A stretch of DNA of 30,093 nucleotides from Larix sibirica (lineage: Eukaryota > Streptophyta > Pinopsida > Pinales > Pinaceae). How positions within the stretch are numbered: position 1 is the first letter of the stretch; each line of letters begins with the position of its first letter. The DNA is taken from positions 62,637 to 92,729 of the forward strand of contig NWUY0300034162.1 of assembly GCA_004151065.3 (NCBI GenBank). The letters are read 5' to 3'. Of this stretch, positions 1 to 9,033 are shown piece after piece. The translations under genes were made by a program, and so were the position numbers. A model generated the notes under the pieces. The model was not told the DNA's origin, made no database searches, and saw only the letters and a list, made by a program, of their open reading frames with translations.

Positions 1-480
1 TATATATGATCCCCTTCAGGGACATAACAACAACTCAAAAAAATCAACAAATTAAGAAACTTATTATCACATTTCACTTTTTAATGTTTTCACATGAACT
101 TAAAAATGTTTTCACATCATTTTAAAAACGTATACATGCCACAACTAACTTTCTAAATAGAAAAAAAAATGTGTATATTTAAATGAGTAAAATGAATTTA
201 CTAATGTTTCTTATCATATTGGCTAACATTCCATATACGATACAACCTTCTATATTGAAAAAAAATTGAAAATACATAGAAAAGTATATGCATTTAAATG
301 AGTTCACTTGAAATGGATCGAAAAAAAAAATCTAAGAAAAAAAACACAATTTGTATTCCATTATAGATTGAAAATCACATTCTTTAGGTGCTCAAAGCAT
401 AATACACTTAAAAATAGCTTCCATATATTCTAATTTGATAAGTTAGGATTTGAGCATTTCTACGACTAGAGTTTCTAGCC
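1..480. other. AT-rich noncoding sequence
   Basis: No coding frame, RNA gene or transposon motif is visible. The stretch is rich in A and T runs with small internal echoes, for example TGTTTTCACAT near 83 and 108. The last 30-40 bases before 502 may be the 5' untranslated part of the LINE that follows, but nothing proves it. Confidence 0.6.
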
Positions 481-501
481 AACAGAAATCTAAGGTTCCT
501 C

Positions 502-1539
502 ATGGATCCTACTCCGAATCCAAATCTGGAGGAGCGGGTGTACCTATTAGATGATTCCTTTCATACAATTGCGAATGTTGCAACCCCCTCTTGCAGCGTC
601 GACCGATTAGATTCCCATTTTGTTAAGCTATATGTGGTCCCAAACGTCAAGATCAAGTCGACAACGTCCAAGCTTAAGGAAATTTCTATCACAGAAAGAG
701 GTTTGGTTGGGAAATTTATGGGTCTATGGCCCTCCCCTTGAGCCATGGAGATCTTGATGAATAAGAAATGGAGGCCCCTTATCTCAAGTAATGTGCATAA
801 ACATTTATGTGGAAAGGGTGTGTTTGTTTTTCTCTTTGAAAGGAAAGAAGATTGAAACCTCATCTTCCGTAATGGGCCTCACTTCATGGGACCGCATGGG
901 ATGTACTTGAATCGATCGAGTGTTTCCTTTGATCAAGAGAAGGATGTCACATCTTATTTTCATGTCTGGGTCAAGCTTCCTCACCTCCCACTTCATTGTT
1001 GGAGTGATGAACGTTTGGCAGCCATTGGAGATTCTTTAGGGTGCTGCATTGATAAGTCCGAGCACAAACCCCCCTTGTTCTCATGTCCTAGGATCTATGT
1101 GGAAGTTGATCTGGAGAAAGGGTTTATTGAAGCAATAAATATTTTTATGGATGGATGGACCCATTTGCAGAAGGTGGATTACGATCAATTTCCATTTAAG
1201 TGTAATATCTATCATGAGTATGGAAATTTTTCCAAAAACTGCCCAAATTCTAAGCCTGCAAAATTGGATCCTAGCCAAGAAGAGGGATGGAATCAAGTTA
1301 CCAAAAAGGGGGAAAAAATGTGGCCATCATCACAGATGGCCTCTCAAAGTGATATAACCACCTCGAATAAATTCCATGCTTTATCTATGGTGGTGGAGGA
1401 TCCTAGGGAGGAATTGCAAGAGAAAATACCAAAATCTCCCTCTCCAACTCGAATGCACTCATCAAATCAACCAGTGATATTTGAATTAGGGAAAGAAGCA
1501 AATTATGTATCCATCCTCCCCTTGGTTCCTATTCAATAA
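502..1539 (+). pseudogene. LINE ORF1 protein (DUF4283/zinc-knuckle), two in-frame stops
   Basis: One frame runs from the ATG at 502 to TAA at 1537-1539 and is broken only by TGA at 739-741 and TGA at 853-855, about 346 codons in all. The middle part (WVKLPHLPLHCW at about 967-1002) is typical of the DUF4283 nucleic-acid-binding domain of plant LINE ORF1. At 1201-1242 lies a damaged CCHC knuckle (CNIYHEYGNFSKNC): the second Cys is Tyr and the position expected to be His is Asn, so zinc binding is doubtful. The tail is polar and continues past 1539 with more stops up to the ORF2 start at 1831. Family knowledge says ORF1 binds the element RNA; this copy should be inactive. Confidence 0.8.
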
Positions 1540-1830
1540 GTGAGTGGATCTAAGGCTCAGTCCATCCATGAGGGATCTATGATGTGATCTAGATCCAAAG
1601 CCATACATGATGACTCTACGAAGGAAATATAGGATGAGTAGGTCCCCCCCCAAAAAGAATGGGAGGAAAACAAATAGGAAACACGAGAAAACATAAGTAG
1701 CTAAGGACAAGGAAACACGAAAACAATCGAACTTGGATAAACATGTCAAGGTAACAGCAATTGGTAGATCAACCAAGTAAACAATAGAAAAAGGAAGAGA
1801 GAGGCTCGACTCAACCACAAATTGAAAATA

Positions 1831-2072
1831 ATGAATCTAGTCTCTTGGAATTGTAGGGTTCGGGAGGTAAGTAGAAAATGGAACCCCTCAAGAATGAAAT
1901 ACTCTCAATACTCTTGATCCAAGAGACTAAGATCAAAGCAGAAGTAGCTAGGGATCAGTTGGTGCACATATGGAATAATGGACAAGGGTGTGTAGTGAAT
2001 GCACAAGGAGCCTCAGGGGGCTCATAACTTATTAGTGTTGACTCATTTTTCATCACCTTCCAATGCAGCCTG
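1831..2072 (+). pseudogene. LINE ORF2 start: APE-like endonuclease fragment
   Basis: The ATG at 1831 opens MNLVSWNCR, the usual first motif of APE-type LINE endonucleases. After a frameshift near 1890, another frame gives LLIQETK, which carries the metal-binding Glu motif, followed by IWNNGQGCVVNAQGASGGS. A stop follows directly and no later endonuclease motifs (catalytic Asp/His) are seen. It can only be a dead fragment. The assignment rests on two conserved motifs in the right order and on its position directly after ORF1. Confidence 0.75.
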
Positions 2073-3430
2073 TAAATGATTGTGAGGCCTATTAAAATTA
2101 TATTATTTAATGTTATTAAATAGGTGGGACCTATTTTAAGAAATCATTTTTGAATAATGTGCCATGATTGCAAATTCAAAGTATGCATGCAAGAACCACT
2201 TGTGATTGGTTAGAATCTATGGGATTAGGCAATTACATTGTATTCACTTCTCTAAATATATCACACATGTTTTATTCCCAAAGGGCCAAATTATTAATAA
2301 AGTATTGACGCTCTATTTTGATATCAACATGGAAATTTCAAAAATAGGAGCATAAATATGGTTATTACAGTTGGTTACATTGCCTTCCTATGCCTTCTAA
2401 TTTTACATAACATATATTATCCTCAAAAAAATTTATGTGCTAATGAAGGGTCAAGTAAGTGGAGTTATGGAGTTAAAACGTGTTTAGTTTTGGGTAACAT
2501 GGCTAATGAATGTTGAAAACCCGCCTCACAAAGCGATCCATACACATACTCGATTTTGTGATTGATTCAAATAATTGACGGTGTAATAATTATGGCAGTT
2601 AGCTCTGGTTACAACGTAAATTTTTTTGTTTAATACCGTGATTATATGGAGGCTGGCCTGTTAATAAGATCAGGTTTTATTGGATATTGGACGTGATTGT
2701 ATTCAAAAGGTGGTGAGTATTTGGAAAAGAAAAGAACTACCTACAACAGTTAAAGGGCCAAATCAGTACATTCCACGTGGTTTTCTCGAACAGTTAAAGA
2801 GCCAAATCAGTACATTATACGTGGTTTTCTCGAGAATTTCACTAGGCAAGTTGAAGTTTTACTTACCATTTTTATTGTGCATCGTTTTGGAACTCCGAAT
2901 GATAACTTGCTGGTTGTAACTATCTGCACAAAATAGTTGCAAAATGTTTAATAGTTGTAACTATGGCCTCAATAACTCCATTATCAAATAAGATACTTGT
3001 AAATGTTTATCTGTGGCTCGTTTTCACAGTGTATATGCATGCTCGCTTTCCCCTTCCCATTTTTCCCATATGGATACTTCATGGTTGTATAAAAATGCAA
3101 TGACTTTGCAGTTGTTTTGACTGAATGATAAATTTTGGTTGAAAGAGTTATTTTATTGATTGGTTTTGTATTACTGCATTTGGGTTTATCAAAGAATGAA
3201 ATCGTTACTCATTTGGAGAATGGTGATATAAGCAAACTCCTGTTTCATTTTATTTAGTAAGAAATTTGTTAGTGCAAATGGGAATGGTAAAAGCTAGCCT
3301 CTGAAATGGAATAAGTTTCGAATGTTGTTTAACAGGTTTAAGTGAGTCAATGATTCCCAGCCTTAAATGCGGAGCTCTAACACTCTTATTCTTTTGGTCT
3401 TCATAGATATTATGCCTTGAATACACCAGC
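2073..3430. other. Noncoding; possible LTR edge at its left end
   Basis: No convincing gene is present. From about 2080 the sequence starts TGTGAGG and contains TTAAATAGGTGGGACC, a pattern like the left ends of many plant LTRs, but I could not find a matching right end or target duplication. A 44-bp tandem duplication lies at 2746-2833. The rest is AT-rich without recognisable features. Confidence 0.4.
2746..2833. repeat. 44-bp tandem duplication with G-box
   Basis: Two copies (2746-2789 and 2790-2833) of a unit beginning ACAGTTAAAG and ending GTGGTTTTCTCGA. The left copy contains the palindromic G-box CCACGTGG; the right copy reads ATACGTGG, keeping only the ACGTGG core. Only a few bases differ, so the duplication is fairly recent compared with the surrounding decay. 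Confidence 0.85.
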
Positions 3431-3788
3431 ATAGATCTATCTTAAAAGTGGATCTACCAAGCTCCCAGGGATCAAATTTCTCAAAGGTGTAAACCCTTTT
3501 TAAGACTGGAAATGTTGAGGAAGTGTGTAATGCAANTTTTTTTGGTAAAATCTAAATTTAGAAGTGTTTTAATAGCAATCTTAATTGTAGAAATAAATTT
3601 AACAGTGGGACACCCAAACTTTCAAAATCGTGCAATTTTTTCAAAAAAAATTGAAATTTTTTTTTTTTTCATTTTTTCAAAATCACATAAAAAATCAAAA
3701 TATTATGTTCTAAAAGTTCTAAGCGCTAAATATTTCCTTATATCTAATTTAATAAAATATTGAATATGCCATGTACTAAATATTTACT
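3431..3788. other. AT-rich noncoding sequence with dispersed repeat
   Basis: There is no gene. The segment starting with AGCATAGATCTAT at about 3429 recurs in altered form near 8899 and 9371. One ambiguous base is present at 3536. A run of Ts at about 3657-3670 is simple sequence. Confidence 0.5.
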
Positions 3789-4448
3789 TTTTTTTTCCAG
3801 CCAAAAAATCTACTATTGCTATTCCAAAATGGAATCAAATATTACAATGAGTTTCATGATTCATCCATCGAATCAAAATTTGCATATCCAAAAAGATCAT
3901 AATCTTTTCTACAGTCTCCAAAATAACCATATTGACCAGAACCAGTAGCTATCAACAGTATAAAGACTTGCTACAATAAAGCAACAAAAACATCAAGCCG
4001 AGCAGCTCAGAAGAGTCCCAGAGACTATACAATAGGATCAGTGAAAAAAGAAGATGGACCCACAGTCCAGGAGACTATTATGAGACCATTCCTCCCAAAT
4101 CAACTGCCCTTCAATCCCGGATAATGCTTGTTTAGAGAGCTTGTCAGCTAGAGAGTTATGTTCTATGTAGATATGTTCAAAGATGATGCGTTGTTGCTTT
4201 GAAATTTCAAATTGAGTCCAGAGAGCTTAATGACGCAAATGTAGAACATTAAGATTGAAATCACCCGCAGCCCATTTAATAGTCACCCTGGAATCTCCAT
4301 AAACCTTGATATTAACTAATCCAAAGATATTGACAATTTTAAGTAAACACCCAAAGATAGCTCGAATTATGATTTTATCTTTAAAATGATAAGTTTCATA
4401 ACTCCCAGAAACACTTTGACAATTAACAATTAAAGTCGATAACGACAA
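3789..4448 (-). mobile_element. LINE 3' end fragment (RNase H-like domain), reverse strand
   Basis: Read on the - strand, an open frame from 4448 carries VYGDSRVTIKWAAGDFNLNVL, shown here in two overlapping motifs VYGDSRV and NLNVLHLRH. After one stop at about 4227 it continues in the same frame with FEHIYIEHNSLADKLSKQAL and LIWEEW. This matches the RNase H-like domain at the C-terminal end of conifer/plant LINE ORF2, including the Asp of GDS (residue 52) and the Asp of LADKLS. The frame ends near 4030. About 200 bp of 3' untranslated sequence follow, to a short poly-A (poly-T on the + strand, 3788-3797). The copy is 5'-truncated, the typical LINE outcome. Its 5' limit is blurred by a local duplication. 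Confidence 0.75.
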
Positions 4449-4590
4449 AAATTATCCATATATCGAGCTCGAATGATTGTTTTATCAATAGAATGATTGT
4501 TTTATCCGTAAAACGATAAGTTTCATCCGTAAAATGATGAGTTTCCTAACTTCCCATAAAACTTTGACAATTAACCATTAAGGTTATGAG
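4361..4590. repeat. Imperfect tandem duplication, about 100-130 bp
   Basis: The segment from AGCTCGAATTATGATTTTATC (about 4360) through TTTGACAATTAACAATTAAAG (about 4433) is repeated from GAGCTCGAATGATTG (about 4464) to TTTGACAATTAACCATTAAGG (about 4585). The second copy also contains a smaller internal duplication of GAATGATTGTTTTATC. It overlaps the 5' edge of the reverse-strand LINE fragment. Confidence 0.7.
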
Positions 4591-5170
4591 ATAAATTATT
4601 ATAAATGTTGTATTTTAAATATTTTATGATGTTGTTAAAAAAGAATAGTTTATTTATATTAGCAACATAAATTATTGTAACGAATTTAGCTTAAAGATCT
4701 TATGAATTTGGAGTTTATAAAGTTTAAGGATTTGCTGGCGCAATGAAAAAATTAAAATTATATATATATAATCTTAATGTTATACAATAACAATCAAAAC
4801 GTTTAACCTTACTCAATATATACCTAACTAAAATTTTAAAGATAGTTTTTTGTTTTTTTAAGTTAAAGCTGTTTTTTGGGGGGAAGATTTTTGCAAATGT
4901 AATGTACAGTAGAGTGGCTTCACTGCTCTACTTTTTCTTTGTGCAAATGTAATGTACAGTACAGTGGCTTCAATGCTCTACAGTAATGTGATTCAGCCAT
5001 TTCATACGGGATTAGAAGAAATCTCTAGTTTCATGTTTAAGATAATTTAATTATTATGCATATTTCAAATATGTTTAAAATATTTATTGTAAGAGGCTAA
5101 AAGTTAAATTTAAATTTCTGTCTTTATGTTAAATAGCATTAAATAGCATTGAAAAAAAGTAATAAAGTTG
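4450..5170. other. AT-rich noncoding sequence
   Basis: Apart from the tandem duplications at 4361-4590 and 4892-4981, nothing recognisable is seen. It lies 0.6-1.3 kb upstream of the bHLH gene and may include distal regulatory DNA. Confidence 0.4.
4892..4981. repeat. 50-bp period tandem duplication
   Basis: The two copies are 4892-4931 and 4942-4981, with unit TGCAAATGTAATGTACAGTA then AGTGGCTTCA and TGCTCTAC. They differ at only two positions over 40 bp, and a T-rich 10-bp spacer separates them. It lies about 0.8 kb upstream of the bHLH start codon. Confidence 0.9.
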
Positions 5171-5176
5171 TATGTG

Positions 5177-5187
5177 TATATATATAA
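5177..5187 (+). promoter_or_regulatory. Possible TATA box upstream of bHLH gene
   Basis: TATATATATAAA-like sequence about 550 bp before the start codon at 5738. It is a fair plant TATA match, but simple AT repeats are common here. If used, the leader would be long and hold several upstream ATGs. A start site closer to 5738 is equally possible. Confidence 0.2.
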
Positions 5188-5388
5188 ACCAACCAGTATA
5201 CAAATGAGAATTTTGCCCTACGTATCACACATCTAAGAGCAGTAAATGCACCTAACCACACAAAAAAATTGTACAATAATTTCAATTTGAGATGGGAATA
5301 AATTTTAACGTAGACTAGTTAGTATGTGTGGGGCTTAATTTCTATTCGGTTAATCGTTCAAATTTTGTGGGATTTAGTTTGTAGTTCA

Positions 5389-5445
5389 ATTGAGGATGGG
5401 ATTTGTCAGTTACTCCATAGGATTGAGGATGGGATTTGTCAATTA
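5389..5445. repeat. 33-bp period direct repeat
   Basis: ATTGAGGATGGGATTTGTCA is repeated exactly at 5389-5408 and 5422-5441 and continues as RTTA in both. It lies in the 5' flank of the bHLH gene, within about 350 bp of its start codon. Confidence 0.9.
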
Positions 5446-5583
5446 AAAATTGTATTTGTAATTGTGTTGGTTAAAAATAAAGTGAAAGCGATGAAAAGAA
5501 AAATTGGGAGCCGGCCATTGCATCAGATGTGATGTGATCTGAGGAGGGGACACTGTACAGCTAGGCTGGACTCCCTCACATGC

Positions 5584-5949
5584 ATGGAATTAAATGAACC
5601 GGAAGTCTCTTCCTTAAATCCCGGCAAGACCTCTTCTAGATCTTCGTATCTCCCTCGCTTGGTTCACGAATGTCACAGTTGCAGAAAAAATTGTTTCGTG
5701 GTTTTTAGGTTTTGGAATTTCCCGATCCGGTTACCATATGGAACAGCCTTCTGGACGTGGGCATGGGGCGACCTGGAGGGCCACATTCCAACGCATTTAT
5801 TTGAGGCGCCTGGTGGCTGCTTTGCGCCGTCAGAGAATCGAACATGCGACCAGCATTGGGGTTCGAAGTCGCGCCGTGAAACTGGCTGCGGATCTGTCGC
5901 TGGCCATCATGAAGAGGGGTCGAACAGTGTGGAGCCGGGCCATCATTGA
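5584..5949 (+). other. Upstream ORF overlapping the bHLH start out of frame (speculative)
   Basis: The ATG at 5584, inside a CATGCATG motif (5579-5586), opens a 121-codon frame that runs past the bHLH start at 5738 in a different frame and ends inside it. The protein has no recognisable domain, and its 3' two thirds are simply the shifted bHLH coding sequence. If transcription begins upstream of 5584, ribosomes starting here would bypass the bHLH ATG, so it could lower translation. If the start site is between 5587 and 5738 it is irrelevant. Confidence 0.25.
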
Positions 5950-6313
5950 CAAACACCTTCTTAGGCTCAACAAATCCCAGTGCCAATGGCGACTAATTAA
6001 ATCCAAAGGCAATTCCCGCCGGAAAAGAATATCGGTATCTGCCAAAACCAGAGCCTTCAAACGGAAATGTGCTTGCAAGAATCCTTATGGCCGTCGGTCA
6101 CAAGATCATTGCGACGACAAAGCAGAAAGCACCGTGGCTTCTCGTATGCAAACCCTTCGGGCGATCGTTCCGGGAAGCCACGGACTGGACACGCCCGTTT
6201 TCTTATCAGAAGTTGCCGATTACATCGTGACCCTTGAGATGCAGGTTCAGGCCATGCACGCACTCGCAAATGAGTACTCAAATTCTGTTGCTTATTCTAC
6301 TTGCCAGGTCTAG
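5738..6313 (+). CDS. Atypical bHLH transcription regulator, AIF/IBH1-like (bHLH147-150 group)
   Basis: An intact 191-residue protein in one exon. Residues 17-31 form a basic, Leu-rich helix (IYLRRLVAALRR). Residues 50-70 carry the plant AIF/IBH1 signature of an Ala/Leu helix followed by RGRTVWSRAI. Residues 76-120 are strongly basic and include SRRKRISVSAKTR. Residues 132-177 are the helix-loop-helix: RMQTLRAIVPG, a loop with GLD, then VADYIVTLEMQVQAMHALA. The DNA-contacting basic residues of canonical bHLH (His-Glu-Arg) are absent. Family members act in the nucleus as non-DNA-binding or weakly binding partners that restrain growth-promoting bHLH proteins in brassinosteroid responses; that role is inferred here. 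Length and single-exon structure fit AIF proteins. The ATG at 5738 has G at +4 and begins MEQPSGRG. GC content is clearly higher than in the surroundings. A poly-A signal lies 189 bp after the stop. An out-of-frame upstream ORF overlaps its start. Confidence 0.88.
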   Translation: MEQPSGRGHGATWRATFQRIYLRRLVAALRRQRIEHATSIGVRSRAVKLAADLSLAIMKRGRTVWSRAIIDKHLLRLNKSQCQWRLIKSKGNSRRKRISVSAKTRAFKRKCACKNPYGRRSQDHCDDKAESTVASRMQTLRAIVPGSHGLDTPVFLSEVADYIVTLEMQVQAMHALANEYSNSVAYSTCQV

Positions 6314-6501
6314 AGAAGTCACGAGGTCGAATCTCGGGTGTCGCGGGAACAACAGCAATCCTTATACCGTCTTCGGGTGAGGCCGCTTCTAAAGATATCC
6401 TGCACATCTCTGAAAATCTTACGTCTTAGATCTTGTGACCCGGTAATCTAGGAATGCAATTTTAATACCTGTTTAAAGTATAACTTCATTTATGTAACTT
6501 C

Positions 6502-6507
6502 AATAAA
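6502..6507 (+). terminator. Polyadenylation signal of the bHLH gene
   Basis: AATAAA in CTTCAATAAAGCAG, 189 bp after the stop codon at 6313, followed by T-rich sequence. Distance and context suit a plant 3' end. Confidence 0.6.
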
Positions 6508-6509
6508 GC

Positions 6510-7985
6510 AGAGAAGCTGTCAGTATTGCGATTTTGCTTGCAATTTTGTCATCTATATACAGGTACCTGCGAAGAATGTGAACGATTCTGGGTTTTGTTT
6601 TTTTAGTTTACATTTCCAAATGATCATTGTATGAACTCTTGTACCGAAAAAGTGTGACTATGCGTCCCATATCTGTGTATCAAATTTCTCAGTACCGTTG
6701 AGATTTTTGAAATCTATCATGTCTTTAATCTGCACTATGTTTAAATAATCCCAAGTTTCAACTGTACGGAATTTAAAAATACTTCATGGATTGCCTCCCA
6801 GTCTATCCACATCCAGGTCTAGTTGGATCTTTCATTGAATTTGTAAGGTGGTCGTCATCCCATTTCGTTCCCCTGTTTCATGTCTTCTTATGGTTTTCTT
6901 GCGTTGTTAAATTGTCTGTCATCATAATAATTTATTTAGAAAGATCATATACAAATGCAAATGTTCTTTATTGGAAATTGTCGAGATGTTGAGATAGGAA
7001 GTGATGCCAGCTATGTGCATGTGCAATGATGAGATTGAAAGGGCAATACAGGAAATTAAACCATGGGTGAAACGAATTACTGTAAAAGTAACTCTTATTC
7101 ATTGTATTCGGATATATTTATCTATTAAATGCATTATACATTTATATCAACAATTAACTCTAGTGTAACAAAGTGTACAGTGGAGATTCATTTTATGATC
7201 GTCATATCTTATTATGTTCAAATGCATCTTGTGTGAGATTTAAAAAAACTTTAGTTATTAAGGAGTGGATAAGAAAAAGGGTATGTTTATTAAAAAACAT
7301 TTGTTTTTATGTTTATATTAATTAGTTTAATGTTTAGCTTTTGTTTAACAACCAACTATTTTCATAAGACTAAATAATTGACTATACTTATGACTGTACT
7401 ACTTTAGTATTTCAATTGGATTGATTTCTATTGAATTAAGATTTTAATTTTCAAATATCTTGTCACTTTGAAGGTCCAATCTCACGTTTATGAATTGCAT
7501 TTGAATAAAATTTTGAACAAGTTTTCAATTGAATCCATTTTCAAGTATGTTCTCAGTGTGTCAGTACTGCTTGGAATCAATTTGTTTGGAGATTAAAGTG
7601 ATTGAAATCAACTTCAAATATATTTTGGGAAATGTCAACTCGTCGTATCCGCCAATATGGGAGAAAATGGATAATAGTGATGGAGTCTCATAAAAAACTG
7701 AGTCTTCTTTTTTATTTGTTTATGGCTCACTTATTAGTATGTATACGGCAGAGAGAGGATTGTTTGTTATTTTATGAATTAATATATGTTGCACATATTC
7801 TTTTTATTGTAAATCATTTTGTAAACGAAGTTATTTTTTAAAATCGATTTATAAAGGTTTAGATTTTTTTTTAATTAACTCTTTTTAAACTTCATTAAGT
7901 TAGCTGAAAGTTTGAGAAAGAACAATATTAAAGTAATTTTGGCTGCAACTGGTTGGTTTCGTTGAACTCGTTGCATAAACAGACC
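6510..7985. other. Noncoding 3' flank and intergenic DNA
   Basis: The stretch is AT-rich, without a coding frame of convincing composition or any transposon motif. Short frames around 6786-6992 and 7602-7841 have random-looking composition and no recognisable domain. Confidence 0.5.
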
Positions 7986-8096
7986 ACAAAATGTATAATA
8001 AGCTGATCTTCGACGAGACGATCATAATGAACGCTGAGCCAAGCTTTTTTTCCCAGCTCCGGTCCCAATATCAGGAAACTTTGCATTTTTCACCAA

Positions 8097-8314
8097 GTCC
8101 AGGCATGGGTGTGAGCATTCTGGCGCGACACTGGTACTATAGGCACGGAAGAAGTTCAAACCTACACCCACATATATGCCAGTTTGTTGAATTAATTGCC
8201 TACACGACCACAAGGTGTACTGAGCTTGGAAGAGTCGAACATGACCGCTCAGCCATGCTAGACCCCCCACATGCCATGCTAGTTCCCAGGCATGGACTTG
8301 AGCATTCTAGCAGT
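8097..8314. repeat. Pair of 26-bp imperfect direct repeats in a GC-richer island
   Basis: CCAGGCATGG then TGAGCATTCTRGC occurs at about 8099-8124 and again at about 8287-8312, 188 bp apart, with only a few changes. The island 7990-8390 is richer in G and C than its flanks. It has an open frame on both strands (+ 7991-8389, - 8022-8270), but neither protein matches a family I know. The - strand frame has FFRAYSTS, which looks like a mitochondrial presequence end, yet this is weak. Confidence 0.6.
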
Positions 8315-8534
8315 TACTGTCTTAGTGTTGCTAATTATCTCAGTAGACCTTTCTCACGATCCATCTCTACTCTGCTTTTAGTATGTTAACAATAGAGGAA
8401 GTTGCTGTGCTTTCTTTCCTTGATTTTCATGAATGGCATGTCGGTTTTCATGATTTCATTTTCTGAAGCCGAGATTAGGATCAGTGCTGGAGTATGGATC
8501 TCGCAGGGACTCTGTCATCAGCCGACAGATCGCT

Positions 8535-8710
8535 TATAAAGAGTGAAGTTTGTGCTGTGGTTTTATTGTTCGCGAATCGCGATTAAAGGCTAGGTTTTGA
8601 TGTTTGTATAATGTATACAGTTTAGTAAGTGGCATCGAATGAGCCAGATATTTTCGATGTAGCCGTTTGTTGTTTGTATACATGGCCGTGAGAAGCCATC
8701 TGAAGGTATG
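8535..8710 (+). promoter_or_regulatory. Possible cryptic promoter and first exon
   Basis: CTTATAAAG at 8533-8541 is a good TATA match. About 140 bp further, ATG at 8682 opens MAVRSHLK, directly followed by GTATGT at 8706, a consensus-like plant 5' splice site. A possible acceptor TTGCAG ends at 8763, giving a 58-bp intron, which is very short for a plant. The spliced frame stops after about 23 codons. These signals could be chance; I found no downstream exon. Confidence 0.2.
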
Positions 8711-9011
8711 TTTGTGAGATTTCTACTACCTATATGAGATTGCCTTTCTCAGTGCACTTGCAGCAGGCTGGTCGGATTTTTTTATTGCCGATGTTTTTAA
8801 GAGTTTGAATATCCGTTGCCTCATGTTTTCTTTATCCATTTCTTTCTTTTTAATAACATACAAACATTTTAAAGAAAGATAGTGGCTTTTACTGGAATTA
8901 GCATAGATCTATTTTAAACATTAATTTATCTTGAGGAATTCAATTTCTTAAAATATAATCTTAAATTTTATTTTTTATATATTAACAAAAAATTTCCATT
9001 TATATTAGATC

Positions 9012-9033
9012 ATATATATATATATATATATAT
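9012..9033. repeat. (AT)n microsatellite
   Basis: Eleven uninterrupted AT dinucleotides. Confidence 0.95.

Larger units (their letters stand above)
502..2072 (+). mobile_element. LINE (non-LTR retrotransposon), 5' part, decayed
   Basis: The order ORF1 (DUF4283-like domain plus zinc knuckle) then ORF2 beginning with an APE-type endonuclease is that of plant L1-type LINEs. Only ORF1 and roughly the first 80 codons of ORF2 are present. All of the RT and RNase H region is missing, and recognisable coding sequence stops near 2072. 5' ends are normally the first part lost from LINEs by incomplete reverse transcription. A copy that keeps its 5' end and lacks its 3' end was therefore probably broken later by deletion or by insertion of other DNA at about 2073-2080. 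Confidence 0.8.

Noticed and set aside
5705-5986. Long open frame on the - strand opposite the bHLH gene (also 5830-6078 and 6057-6281)
   Set aside because: These lie wholly or mostly inside the well-supported bHLH coding sequence, have no family signature, and are open only because the region is GC-richer.
6300-6600. Possible intron at the end of the bHLH gene (CAG/GTCTAG at 6308 to TACAG at about 6562)
   Set aside because: The donor is poor, genes of this group are usually intronless, and the AATAAA at 6502 fits a 3' end within that interval.
8097-8160. SINE promoter boxes A and B
   Set aside because: Only a box-B-like GTTCAAACC is present; box A is not convincing and no poly-A tail or target duplication was found.
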